Assembly (NCBI GenBank): GCA_009733775.1
Contig: WOGZ01000004.1
Span: forward strand, 1 to 64,000
DNA from: Alectoria sarmentosa
Lineage: Eukaryota; Ascomycota; Lecanoromycetes; Lecanorales; Parmeliaceae
Reading direction: 5' to 3'
DNA length: 64,000 nt
Numbering within the stretch: the stretch's first letter is position 1; each line of letters opens with the position of its first letter. This document shows positions 1-11,542 of the stretch, in pieces. The position numbers were made by a program, and so were the translations under genes. The notes beneath the pieces were generated by a model, which ran no database searches, was not told the origin of the DNA, and saw nothing but the letters and a program-made list of their open reading frames with translations.

Positions 1-436
1 AAAAAAAAAAAAAAAAGTTTAATCGACGTTAAGCCTTAAGTCCGTTTCGCCTTTCTTTGTTTTTAATATTCATGAATTTAATTCATGAACCCTGACTTGT
101 GATGTTTAAATGATTTATTGAATTGAAGATCTGTTGAGATTTGAAAATATTATCGAGGTATTTTTCAAAAACGATCTTTCTTAGATTTGGGCTTATTAGT
201 ACGGTACTGGGAGTCAAAATAGCTCAATATGTTTCGTATTGAAAACTCTATCGAGACTCGCTAGGGAGGATTGCGAAAACCCCCCTACCGCCCTTAAAGT
301 ACGGAGTAATGAATTGTTAAATACTTATTCTGGCGCACTCAATCTTTCGTCCATATGTGCTCGTCTGTACCAAATACATAGACCGAGCAACATTATTGAC
401 GCTCACCCTAGTGGTAGCGATCCAAGTGCTGCTCTC
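1..436. other. intergenic / upstream region
   Basis: AT-rich sequence that opens with a 16-base A run. An open frame runs through from a TTG codon near 239 into the transporter gene, but it has no ATG before 437. This stretch is best read as promoter and 5' leader of that gene. No other feature is seen. Confidence 0.6.
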
Positions 437-2244
437 ATGCCGCTTTCTCGAGCTTTGCAAAGCTTCGAGGCGCGTGCTCATTTCACTCATTTTCTCTTCC
501 CCAAACTGAGTTGCCGAGCCTTGGTCAGGACACATCGCCCTCACCCTCACCCTCACGCGCAGACCCCATTGAGTTCTCTTGTCGTACTATCTCCCTCTAC
601 CATTTACCACAACACCAGCTCTCTGTTCAGCCCTGCAAGTAACCACTTCCGCCGCCGATTGAGTCCCATAATGAGCTCCAAAACCCTGGCACGCCCGCAC
701 AGCGGCCACTCGCATCAGCACCATCATCACGATAATACATATCTCGTCTCGACAAACAAAAAAGATGCCGGTGTCCGTATAACGCGAATTGGCCTTTATG
801 TCAATTTCTGTATGGCTATATTCAAGGGCCTCGGCGGCTACTTCCTGAACTCACAATCTCTCGTCGCCGATGCCTTCCACTCCCTCACAGACCTCGTCTC
901 CGACTTCTTGACGCTGGCAACGGTGTCTTGGTCCCTCAAGCCTCCGACTTCTAGCTTTCCTGCCGGATATGGCAAGATCGAAAGCTTGGGATCGCTAGGG
1001 GTCAGTAGCCTGTTACTTGCAGGCGGCATCGGACTGGGCTGGCATTCGTGCGAACTATTATATTCACAAGTCTTCCTCGATGCTGCCTCTTCAATGACAG
1101 AACATGGCCATAGTCATGGTGGTGGGGTTTTTGGACATTCGCATAGCCACAACCCAGCAGATATGGGGATCCCCAATGTTCATGCAGCCTGGATTGCGGG
1201 TGGTTCTATATTAGTCAAGGAATATCTTTATCGTTCCAGTAAGTCAAGCCCAACATTTCGGGAGGTCCACTTTTTCCCTGCGCTTCATCTATTTGTCAAA
1301 TTTCATTGCCAGGAGTATGGAAGATTGCTTTTACCCTTATTCAGCATCACGGCAATTTGAAAACATCTCAGAACTACACATATGATTATATCATCGCTTT
1401 TCTTTCCAACAACGAGCTCCCGTGAGAAGTACAGCTTCAGTTGCAGTAGTTCCGCTCATCTACTTGCATCAAATGACGTTACTTAGTCAGGCTGATGGAA
1501 GGAAGCCCATTTGTTACGGCAACAGCTATCTGTGATGCAGGTAGTGGCTGACATTGTTCCTCTGCAGCTATGAAAATCGCAAGGGAGCGCAAATCCTCCG
1601 TCTTAGCTTCCAATGCCGTCCACCACCGAATAGATTCGCTGACAAGTATCGTCGCTCTCGTTGCTATTGTCGGTTCCCACGTGTTGGACAATGTTTCATG
1701 GCTCGATCCTGTTGGGGGTCTCGTCGTTTCAATGATGGTTATCAGAGCTGGCTGGGGCAATACTGGTTCTGCCCTACTTGAATTAGCAGACGTTGGCGTG
1801 ACAGAGGAAATCAAGGTTTCTGTTCGAGAAACAGTTTCACAGGCACTAGGAGAGGGCTCTTTTGGATCTGGTAGAGTCGTGGGCAACCAAGTTGAAGTTC
1901 GAGACGTGCAAGGGGTTAAAGCTGGACAGAATTATCTGATGAATGTCGAGCTTGCCGTGCCGGGGGAATGGACAGTGCAAGAGACACGTCTCGTAGAAGA
2001 CGCAGTTCGACAGAGAATCGGCTCAAAAGTTAAAGGTTCGCGCAGAGTCAAAGTCAGATTCGTGGCCAAAAGCGATGGGGCATCAGATTTTGCCGACGAG
2101 TTCATTGGTGCAGACGTCTCCCCCAAAGGCAGCCCGGAGCCAGACGATCACGGCCAAACTGAGAGCCACACTCACAATCACACCAAGGGCCACACCTATG
2201 ACAAGTCTGTGTCCAACGGCGATGCGAAGAAAGGGAGTCAATAA
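437..2244 (+). CDS. cation diffusion facilitator, mitochondrial metal transporter (Mmt1/Mmt2-like)
   Basis: Two exons, 437..1238 and 1568..2244; the join gives Tyr-Arg-Ser-Thr-Met-Lys, as in CDF relatives. The product belongs to the cation efflux family that exports divalent metal (iron in the yeast Mmt proteins) across the inner mitochondrial membrane. The first ATG is followed by an Arg/Ser/His-rich, acid-poor leader suited to mitochondrial import; an alternative ATG at 671 would drop it. Seen in the protein: the HxxxD metal-site helices (DAFHSLTD and HHRIDSLTS), a His-rich loop (HGHSHGGG, GHSHSH) between the halves, a hydrophobic core, and a cytoplasmic-type C-terminal domain with another His-rich tail. 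The 329-nt intron is long for this genome, and its first part resembles the introner-like introns elsewhere in the window. Family is firm; organelle is inferred. Confidence 0.85.
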
Positions 2245-2739
2245 TCTTTCGTCCAGATTTGACGGGAGGGAGATGCATCAAATTACAGTGACTCTCCCTC
2301 CCACTTTCACTTTTGTCAAAAAACAAAACTCTGCACAGCTACGGGGAAATGGGATGACTGGACATGCTAGAAGAATTCACGGGTAACCTTCCTCGACCCC
2401 AGAACGCGCATACTCTAAGCGACTTTGACAGGTGTTAGCTAGACCGCACTTTTAAGAAGCAACGACGGTGAATGAATTATGAAATTGCACATTTTAGTTG
2501 CAAAGTCGCTACAAATAGACTACAAACACCCCGAAAGGTCCTACCAATTCGTCTTCCTGCCTTCCGTCTTGATCATTGCTGTCTTTACGACCGATTTGTG
2601 CTCAGCTCTCTGAGAATCAATATACGTCATTTCCTTCGCGCCAAACGTTTGCTGGACCCTCAGACGTCACAACTACCCTTATCTTATGGGCTTTTGTCCT
2701 TACAACCGCTTCACCAATCAAATATCGTAACAGGGAACA
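2245..2739. other. intergenic region
   Basis: Separates the transporter from xylulokinase. It must hold the 3' end of one and the promoter of the other. No gene, RNA or repeat is recognised. Confidence 0.6.
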
Positions 2740-5149
2740 ATGACCGATGAAAGCTCTCTTTACTTGGGCTTCGACCTTTCTACCCAGCAGCTTAAAGGAA
2801 TTGCCATCACTGCCAAACTCATGGTTGCTTATGAAGCAGTCTTCGATTTTGATGCGGATGCTACTAGCTTCGGCATAAAAAAGGGCGTACTTACCAATGA
2901 AGCTGAGCGCGAGGTCTATGCTCCAGTGGCCATGTGGCTGCAAGCCATCGATGCTGTTTTGCAGAGACTGCAAGATAAAGGAATTGACTTCAGCAGAGTG
3001 AGAGGAATTTCTGGTGCGGGGCAGCAGCACGGTAGTATTTACTGGAGTCAACATGGGGAGCATGCTTTGCGGAATCTTCGTGAAAGCAAATCGCTAGATG
3101 CACAACTACGCCATGCGTTTTCCTATCCCTACAGCCCCAACTGGATGGATAGTAGCACGGAGATGGAAATGGGAAAGTTTGACCGGCAACTTGGGGACGA
3201 GACCCAATTAGCCATACGCACTGGCAGTAAGGCTCATCATGTAAGAAAAATTTTCATTCCCCGTTTCGCGGAGAAATGCTTCATAGTCCAACTGCGAGGG
3301 AAGTATTTGACCCGTTATGAGATATCAAAGGGTTTTCTCTCCTTTTGTGTTGGATGTACAGCAGTTCAGTCTTGGCTGATTTAAGCATCGCAGCGTTTCA
3401 CGGGTCCTCAAATTTTGCGGTTCAGATCGAAGCATCCCGATGAATATGCAAATACTTCTCGCATTTCACTCGTGTCCTCCTTCCTTGCCTCAATATTTCT
3501 CGGCAAGATAGCTCCCATCGATATCGCAGATGTCTGTGGCATGAATCTGTTTGACATCAAGACAGGTAACTACAACCAGGAGCTGATGACCTTAGCCGCT
3601 GGTTCCTCCGACACTAGTGACCTTGAAAGCAAGTTGGGTCACGTAGCGGCAGACGGAGGAGGTAGTTTGGGTGATATTAGCCAATACTTTGTTTTACGTT
3701 ATGGCTTCAACCCGTCATGTACCATAGCCCCGTTCACTGGCGACAATCCCTCGACTATCCTTTCACTTCCCTTGCGCCCTCTTGACGCAATCGTTTCGCT
3801 CGGTACTTCCACAACTTTCCTGATGTCAACTCCTCATTATAAACCAGACCCCGGTATGTATATTCGGAGTCCTTGTTGCCTATTATGGCCCAAATTTTGA
3901 ACCTCGAGACACGTCTTGGGAGTCCATAGTCTGAAGACGTGTCCCAAGACTTGACACCCATTATTGGATGGGAAATGCTGACTCCGAGATCATTAACAGC
4001 TGTACACTTTATGAATCAGTAAGCACCCTTTCTGAGTTATATTTTGCCCTTTAATACCTTCTGTTGAGTGTGAAGACATGGTTGATGAGCAAGACATATC
4101 TCTTCAGGCGGGTTTACAGACTCATGAATCCGTCTAATAAGAGCAATACTGACGCCGAAATGGTAGCCCTACTACGCCTGGTCTTTATATGTTCATGCTA
4201 TGCTACAAAAACGGTGTGTTCTTTTTCGTTCAATTCCGTACCTTCCGACAACCTTGTTCTTACGTCAGTCAGGAGGCCTTGCGCGGGAACAGATCAGGGA
4301 TGCTCTTCCACCGGCCCCTCCTGGTAGTTCAGACCGATGGTTACTTTTCAACCATCATGCGACGCATACTCGGCCTCTCGGCGCATCTATTGAGAGCTCT
4401 CCGGCCAAAATTGCCCTCTATTTCCCTCGGCCTGAGATTGTCCCCAATGTATATACAGGTATATACAGGTACACTTACACTGGTCAACAACCTACGGTCT
4501 CTTCTTCATCTACATGGAAACTTCCCGAAGACGACTGCCGAGCCATCATAGAATCTCAGTTGCTATCTCTGCGCCTCCGAAGTCGTGGGATCGTAGCTCC
4601 CCCGTCTGAGAATCCCAGAAACGTTCCAGCTCAGCCCAGGAGAATTTATCTTGTCGGAGGTGGCAGTCAGAACACCGCCATCGCAAAGCTTGCTGGAGAA
4701 ATTATGGGTGGTGTAGAAGGGGTCTACCGCCTTGACGTAGGTGGAAATGCATGTGCACTTGGAAGCGCATACAAGGCTGTTTGGGCCGTCGAAAGAAAGC
4801 CAGGAGAGAAGTTTGAGGGTAAGTTTCTTTTCCGTGTCATTACTGCCTGATTCGCGCTGCAATTCGAGCTGCAAGATTTATTTCAAGAGGAAACCACTCC
4901 TGGAACTCGTCCCACAACTCATATCTGATCCTGAAAGAGACGCGCTGACTTCCAAACCATTAAGACTTGATTGGCAGTAGATGGAGAGAGGAAGATTTTA
5001 TTGAGAAGATAGCCGACGGCTATCAGGAAGAAATATATCGATATTATGAGAAAGGTGTTGACGGGCTGGAGGCTGTTGAAAAGGACGTGCTAAAGAGGCA
5101 GACCCAGGATGTGAGTAAAGCAGGCACTACGGGCGCTGGGCAAGTTTGA
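2740..5149 (+). CDS. D-xylulokinase (FGGY family)
   Basis: Phosphorylates D-xylulose to xylulose-5-phosphate with ATP, feeding xylose and arabinose carbon into the pentose phosphate pathway (cytosol). Six exons: 2740..3240, 3394..3853, 4000..4018, 4167..4213, 4273..4818, 4965..5149, giving 585 aa, the normal length. Family signatures are the N-terminal phosphate-loop segment GFDLSTQQLKG, the substrate segment GISGAGQQHGS, APFTGDNPST and SLGTSTT in the middle, and LVGGGSQNTAIAKL near the C-terminus. The third exon is only 19 nt. It is required to rebuild the conserved stretch around HFMNHPTTPGLYMFMLCYKNGG and lies between two introner-like introns (3854-3999 and 4019-4166). A third such intron is 4819-4964. 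All exon phases close. Equivalent to yeast XKS1. Confidence 0.93.
3854..3999 (+). repeat. introner-like intron (xylulokinase intron 2)
   Basis: 146 nt, donor GTATGT, acceptor AACAG. The body aligns with intron 2 of the SET gene (53441-53579): both begin GTATGTAT..TTCGG.GTCC, share CAAATTTTGA, and continue with a GAGACA.GTCT block. The 3' end shares 19 identical bases (ATGCTGACTCCGAGATCAT) with the intron-like copy at 45896-46059. Confidence 0.75.
4019..4166 (+). repeat. introner-like intron (xylulokinase intron 3)
   Basis: 148 nt, donor GTAAGC, acceptor GGTAG. The 3' end GCAATACTGACGCCGAAA matches that of the SET gene intron 2 with one change. The 5' part is more diverged. It directly follows the 19-nt exon. 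Confidence 0.65.
4819..4964 (+). repeat. introner-like intron (xylulokinase intron 5)
   Basis: 146 nt. It aligns along most of its length with the 149-nt intron at 52072-52220 in an unrelated gene on the other strand, including 20 identical bases (GTCCCACAACTCATATCTGA), a shared TCTTTTCC near the donor and a GAGCTG.AAGATTT block. Confidence 0.8.
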
Positions 5150-5565
5150 CACCTTTTCGAATTTCGATCTCCCTCTGGCAATCGAGCCTATACAGCAGTA
5201 GTCTAACCTCTTGGCCGAGGAATTTATCAGGACATAGACGGCGATTTCGACCTCTCTAGACATTTGCATTCTTCAATTCCAAACTAACAGTCCTTGCGAG
5301 ACACCTTCTGGTTGGAATACCGAACTATTCCGGTAAGACATGCAGATTGCAGAAACCAGATCCCAGTTATCATCAGCCTAGGGGATAAAGTACTTAGGTA
5401 GGTAGGGAGGGCTCATAGGGTTCGTAGGGCTGCTGCTCTCACAGCACTAGTAGTAGTGGACCGAGCGCGCCAAGATTTCCTCGCACACTCCGGAAAATGA
5501 AACATTTTAGCCGCTGTAGACCCACACGCTCTTCCAAGTTCCAATAGCGTTGAGATTAGGTGAAC
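5150..5565. other. intergenic region
   Basis: 3' flank of xylulokinase and promoter of TFIIIA. Short direct repeats of TAGTAG and GGTAGG type occur near 5395-5455. No gene is seen. Confidence 0.6.
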
Positions 5566-7376
5566 ATGGACAATCTATCCGTCCTTGACGCTGGTGCCAT
5601 CGACTTATCACTTCGCCGTGTCAAACGGAAGGCTACATCTACAGCAGGTGGAAGCGCAAAGAGGGTGCGAAGAAATGAAACGCCCACCCGCTCCGGTTCG
5701 TTGAGCAATGGCTCTCATCATGGCAAACACTAATACATCGTCTAGGCTCCGACGCCTCCGATACCTCCGACTACAAATCCGAATCTTCCAGCCATGTGGG
5801 CGAGGACTCTCGAGTCATCAGCAGTGTTGCAACACCATTGACCCCTATTTCCCCCAAAGCATCGCCTCGACACCCCTCGGATCTTCTTAAAATTCACCAC
5901 TGCATATACGAGGGCTGCGACAAGTCTTTCAATCGCCCTGCCAAACTAGCTCAGCACGTTCGGTCTCACACCAATACTCGATTGTTCGTGTGTCCTCACG
6001 CGTTGTGCACCAAGGATTTCCTTCGCGAATCTCACCTGAAGCACCACTTCAAATCAGCGCATTCGGATGTCCGTGACTATGTATGTGGATGGGAAGGCTG
6101 TGGCAAAAGCTTCGTTACAGCAACGCGATTGAAGAGGCACTATGCTGCTCATGAAGACAAGGAGAAGTTCAGGTGTACTGTGGCTGATTGCGGTCAGACT
6201 TTTCGGAAGCATGGGACGCTGCAGAAACACATTCTGACCGTCCACGAAGGGAGGAAGCCTTTCATCTGCGAAGTTTCAGACCTTGATGGAACCGAATGTG
6301 GAACGGGCTTTGATACTGAAGGGCAATTGAAGTCTCATGCTAATAGAGTCCACGGAACCAATGTTTTCTTGTGTACTATCTGCTCACCGGAGTGTCGAAG
6401 TACCACCGGCGATCCAATCCTGGACAAACGAGAGACGTCCTTTTCAACATATGCAGCGTTACAAGAGCATACAGAAAACGAGCATCCTCCGGCATGCACA
6501 GAGTGTGGACAATTATGCAAGTCGCTGCGGGACCTCAAAAGTCACCTTGAAGTAATTCATGGAGGTTTTGATTTGAATGATTCAATGACCCATTTTTGCC
6601 AAGAACAAGGATGTGGGCGAGGCTTCACGAAGAAGGGCAATCTCGGCATGCATATTCAGATCAGTCATAATCCGAATCGATTCGTTTGCGGTGGAATTGA
6701 TCCGTCAATGCTGAGTCAAGTCACAAATTGGGACGGAGCGAGTTCTTGTGGGAAAGCTGTGACAACGAAAACCTGTTTAGAAGAACATATACGCACTACT
6801 CATCAAGGCCTTGCGCCATCACGCAAGACTAAGAGACAGACTAAGCATGGGGTTTCGGATGACCCAGCTCGGAAGTATCAAGTGTCTGTTCTTACACGAC
6901 TTACAGGCGCTGGTTATGAGGAACAAAGCGGAAGACATATCTTCTGCCTGGTGGTAGGCTGCAATTACCGCTTCCTGAGGGAATACGATATGGAAATACA
7001 TTTACAGTCCCGTCATGGCTTGGCAGATTTCGGGATCCGAGAGATGCTGATGGATCAGGAAGGACTCTACGGTCGGCAGACCCTGCATGGAACTCCAACG
7101 TTAGCAACGAAGCAGGATGTTGATGCTGAGAGGGCTCTTGATATGCAATTTGACGATGCCGTCGGCGTGGTCGATCATGAAGAGACTCTAGGGGCAGGCG
7201 CTTTAAGGGATTGTAATTTTGGGCTTGGGGGGCACTCATATCATAAGAGTGGACATAGTGGTGAGTGGTTACGTGACGAGCTAGAGATGCGGTGTTTGAT
7301 CGATGGAGGCCTCACAATGGAAAGGCATGAAACGGTCGATGATCAAGATGATGTTTTTGACCCGGCACTTCGGTGA
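5566..7376 (+). CDS. RNA polymerase III transcription factor IIIA (C2H2 zinc fingers)
   Basis: Binds the internal control region of 5S rRNA genes and recruits TFIIIC; also binds 5S RNA. Two exons, 5566..5695 and 5746..7376 (50-nt intron), about 586 aa. After a Ser-rich basic leader the protein has a regular run of C2H2 fingers. The first five are compact with TFIIIA-style linkers (HCIYEGCDKSFNRPAKLAQH, VCGWEGCGKSFVTATRLKRH, RCTVADCGQTFRKHGTLQKH). Less regular fingers follow, with a spacer, and a last isolated finger near FCLVVGCNYRFLREYD. Finger number, spacing and the CxxxxC type of the early fingers fit fungal TFIIIA (yeast Pzf1). The upstream exon is needed for an ATG; the later in-frame start is only GTG. 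Confidence 0.85.
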
Positions 7377-7832
7377 GGGGGGCCCAGGTGTCTTACATGC
7401 TCACTGGTTTCAGATTAGCTGTAGTTCTACCATATATACAATAGCCCAGTAGACTTCTATGCTTTTTAAATTCTGTCCGCCTTCCCCAAAAAGTACTTTA
7501 GCCTAATCGCGCTCGTGGCTGGCGGTTGGTGGCTCGCATGTACACGTGACCGTTTTTTGGCTAACAAAGCAGAGTTTCCTTTCCCAAGTCTCAGTCCTTA
7601 ATCGCAAGCATACTCAATATCTTTTGACCTCAAATCCCTACGCATTACATGCTTGAAGCTCCTCAACTTTGTTCTGTTGCTCTATTAGAAGTCTGCCTCA
7701 AATGCGGACAACACCTGCATCGATGACTCGGTAGCACGGCCCATTACCAGTGAGACTGGCGGGCAGCTTGATACCTACTTGCAGAGAGGTCTTCCTGGGC
7801 CTCTTAGTCCTTCTTGAGAGGAAGAGGTCGGT
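7377..7832. other. intergenic region
   Basis: Between TFIIIA and the exportin gene; presumed terminator and promoter. No coding potential is recognised. Confidence 0.55.
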
Positions 7833-10800
7833 ATGGATGCACAGGCATGTCGAGCCAGCTGCCCCGGTGTTCCAAGGGCAACGACTCTAACATCTAGTCT
7901 TGAACATAGGTACAGAATGCCATTGAGATTGCATGGAATCCTCGTGCCGAACAGTCTCTGAAATCACAAGCGTTCGACTTTCTCAACCAGCTTCGCTCCG
8001 AACCCCAAGGATGGCAGATTTGTTTCTCGTTGGCTCTGCGAGACCCGAAGCCTTCAGAGGTGGTCCGCCATGTCTCACTCGACATTGTTAATAATGCTAT
8101 AAAAGCTGAACATCTAGGGGAGCAAGATATGATGTTATTGAGGGACAATATCCTGGCATACATGCGGAACACCTATGGCCCCGCTGGCAGCAGTCACGTT
8201 CAGCTTGATCCTGTATCCATCCAAAACAAGATCACACAGACCGTCACGAATCTCTTTACGGCGTTGTATGCTAATCATTGGACATCTTTCTTCCACGATA
8301 TCCTGAGACTGACGGTAGACACTGGCTCGACCTCAAGGGATAATGCGGCAGGGGTCATGCTGTACCTTCGCATACTGGTTTCCGTGCATGACGATATTGC
8401 AGATGTTTTATTACCGAGAACATTGGAAGAGCAAAGAAGGGACAATGACCTCAAAGATCTAGTAAGACAGCGGGATACGGCGATGATTGCGTCCTCGTGG
8501 CATGAAATTCTTGAGCATTGGAGGTCCAGAGATGACTCCATCGTAAAACTTTGTCTGACAACTGTTGGAAGATGGGTCACCTGGACAGAGATTTCGTTGG
8601 CCGTCAATGATTCTCTGCTTAGTCTACTCTTCGAGTACCTAAACTCCCAGCAATACACAGATGGTAATGAACCACTTCTGGAGAGAAGGGATGCCGCAAT
8701 CGAAGCTTTCATCGATATACTGAGCAAGAAAATGAGCGCTAGCGACAAGCTTGAACTGGTCGACGTTCTCAAAGTAAACGAGGCTGTCACACAACTTGTA
8801 GGAAGCCGAGAGTTGGCCGAAATGCGCACCACAGCGAGCTACGACACTGATCTTGCGGAAGGTGTTGCAAAGCTGGTCAACAACGTTGTCTGTGATATCG
8901 TCAAAGCTTTGGATAGTGCACAACCCAACGACTCGGTATCACAGCGTGGGAGTGCCCAACTTAAGACCTTCCTGCCACATGTATTGCACTTCCTCTCGGA
9001 CGAGTACGACGAGATATGTTCTACGGTAATCCCTTGTCTGACAGACCTTCTTACATTATTGCGCAAGAAAGCCAAGTCCAGCAGTACATTGACCTCTGAG
9101 AGCTCAATTATGTTACCACTGATTCTTGATGTTGTCATTTCAAAAACGAAGTATGATGTAACATCATTTTGGGGCCAAGACGATGCTCAAACGGATGAGG
9201 CAGAATTTCAAGAGCTTCGCAAACGATTGCATGTCCTGCAGAAAGCTGTTGCCGCGGTGGATGAGAACATGTATATAGAGAAGATCAGAAATGTTGTCGT
9301 GTCGACGTTCGATAGGTTCCACAGCCAAAACGGTCAGCTTGACTGGAGGGATCTCGAGTTGGCTATGCACGAGATGGAATTATTTGGAGAGCTAGGTTAC
9401 AGACATGGTGGGCTCTATAACAAAACAAAGCCGGTCACCCTAGCTGCTGAGCAACTGATGGCCATGATGTTCAAGCTTGTCGAAACAGGTACATATTTAT
9501 CCTGCCAGACTGGGAGGCCACCGACTGAAAATGTACAGATATCGCTTCATTCTCTCATCCAGCCGTTCAGCTGCAGTACATGATCATCTGCGAACGATAT
9601 TACAGCTTCTTCGAAGCGAATCCCCAGCTCATCACTCGTGTGCTGGACAGCTTTGTGCGATTTGTACATCATGATCATATCAAGGTCAGGTTGCGATCAT
9701 GGTATCTCTTCCACAGGTTTGTCAAACATGTACGACAACATACTGGAAGCATCGCCGAGACCGTAATACAATCCCTGAGTGATCTGCTCCCAATCAATGC
9801 CGAATTACCAGAAGAGACCTCTGAGAACGACAACGAAGACATGTCATCGACTGAAAATGATCAGTCAGCGGTCGCAAGATTCAATAGCCAGCTCTATCTG
9901 TACGAGACTATCGGTTGCATCTGTTCTCCACGTTCTATCCCAGTGGAAAACCAAGTTCTGCTCGTCAGATCGGTCACCCACCCGCTGTTCTCTGATTTGC
10001 AAGCGCACCTTGATCAAGCTAAAGCGGGAGACAAACGAGCTGTCCTCCAAGTACATCATTTGATTATGGCTTTGGGCACCCTTGCTCGTGGATTCTCGGA
10101 TTATATGCCTGCAGCGAGCCCAGTTACTGCCTCACCTCCCGCGAGAGCAATATCTGAAGAGTTTGCCAGGTCGGCCGAAGCCATACTTGTTGCGTTGGAG
10201 GGTCTAAGATCTTCGTTTGACGTTCGCGAGGCGGCAAGATTTGCGTTCTCCCGACTTCTGAATGTGCTAGGCAGTCAGATCCTGCCCCAACTACCTAGGT
10301 GGATTGATGGCCTTCTGTCCGAAAGATCGACCAAAGACGAAATGGCTCTGTTCATGAAGCTCCTTGACCAGGTCGTCTTTGGCTTCAAATCAGAAATTTA
10401 CGATATACTGAACACCCTTCTCACGCCTTTTCTGCAACGAGTCTTTGCAGGCATCGCTGAGCCGGTAGCCGGAACAGATGACGAGATCCAACTTACAGAG
10501 TTGAAACGTGAATATCTTGCATTCTTGTTGGTCATACTCAATAACGGTCTGGAGCCAGTCCTCGTCAGTGAAGGTGTGTATTCGTGACCCAGAGCCAGAA
10601 ACCAGTTGCTGATTGACAATAGCTAATCAACCCACTTTCACGACCGTCATCTCCACCATTGAGCACCTTACCAAAGATATCACAGACTTCCAAACGGCCA
10701 AGTTAGCCTTCTCAGTCTTAACTCGCATGGTCTTCACATGGGGCGGCCCAGATTTGCAACTACAATCTTCAGCCGTTGGGGATGGGAACGGTTCTTACAG

Positions 10801-11175
10801 GACTCCTCAGCCGAGACTCACTGGCTTCGATCGCTTCATGATGACTACATTTTCACCCACATGTTGGGCAATTCCGAGCAACCCAAACTTTGACCCCAAG
10901 GATGCACAGGGCAAGCAAGTGCTCGGTGAGGCCGCGGCCCTTCAGAAGGCTATCTACACCAAGACGGGTCAGGAGTACCTTACGTGGCTAAGGGATGCAG
11001 AATTGAGTGGGATGGGAATGGACAGTGGCACTATTGATGAGTATTTACTGGCATTATGCACCTCGGATACGAAAGAGTTTCAACATTTCTTCAAGGTACA
11101 CACGCTCCGGCCTCTGATTCCATAGCGTGGGAGCTAATTGATTGTTAGGACCTGGTACTGAGAAGCACTAGGTGA
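7833..11175 (+). CDS. exportin-t, tRNA nuclear export receptor (Los1/Xpo-t)
   Basis: Karyopherin-beta that carries mature and intron-containing tRNA out of the nucleus with RanGTP. Five exons: 7833..7844, 7910..9488, 9539..10573, 10623..11095, 11149..11175; 1041 aa, the usual size. The protein is all-helical HEAT-repeat type. It starts Met-Asp-Ala-Gln then VQNAIEIAWNPRAEQSLKSQ, the family N-terminus, and contains the HPAVQLQYMIICERY region at the third exon. The first exon encodes only four residues and is followed by a GC-AG intron (7845..7909, donor CAG/GCATGT). Without it the gene would lack an ATG. The last exon is 27 nt. Phases close at every join. Confidence 0.88.
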
Positions 11176-11542
11176 CATGCATCTAGCTGGGCGATGTTTG
11201 CAATCTGGGTTTAGCGATACATTGTAGGCGAGATAGGACAGAAATGGTCTCATTGGCGTGCATTTGTTGACATTAGGGAGACTTTAGATACCTCAGCCTG
11301 TTCTCGGGTCAGTTGCATACAAGGGTTTCTGCCAGCACTTGTCAAATTCATGAATACCAGAATTTGATGTTTCAATAGCCCCAGTCTCTTACAGCAGACA
11401 GTGTCCATTGATTTCGGAGATTCAGAACCTCAAAACGCGCTAAACACCTTTAGAATTAGCAACTATCCACCAGTACAGCTTCACACAAGTAACCCGGCGT
11501 TCGTAAGGCAAAGATTCTATGATTTCCCTGCGACTCTGCACC
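11176..11542. other. intergenic region
   Basis: Between exportin-t and the G-patch gene. An in-frame ATG at 11519 offers an alternative start for the latter. Nothing else is seen. Confidence 0.55.

Noticed and set aside
239..436. N-terminal extension of the transporter from position 239
   Set aside because: It would start at TTG, with no ATG before 437, and the extra residues show no conserved feature.
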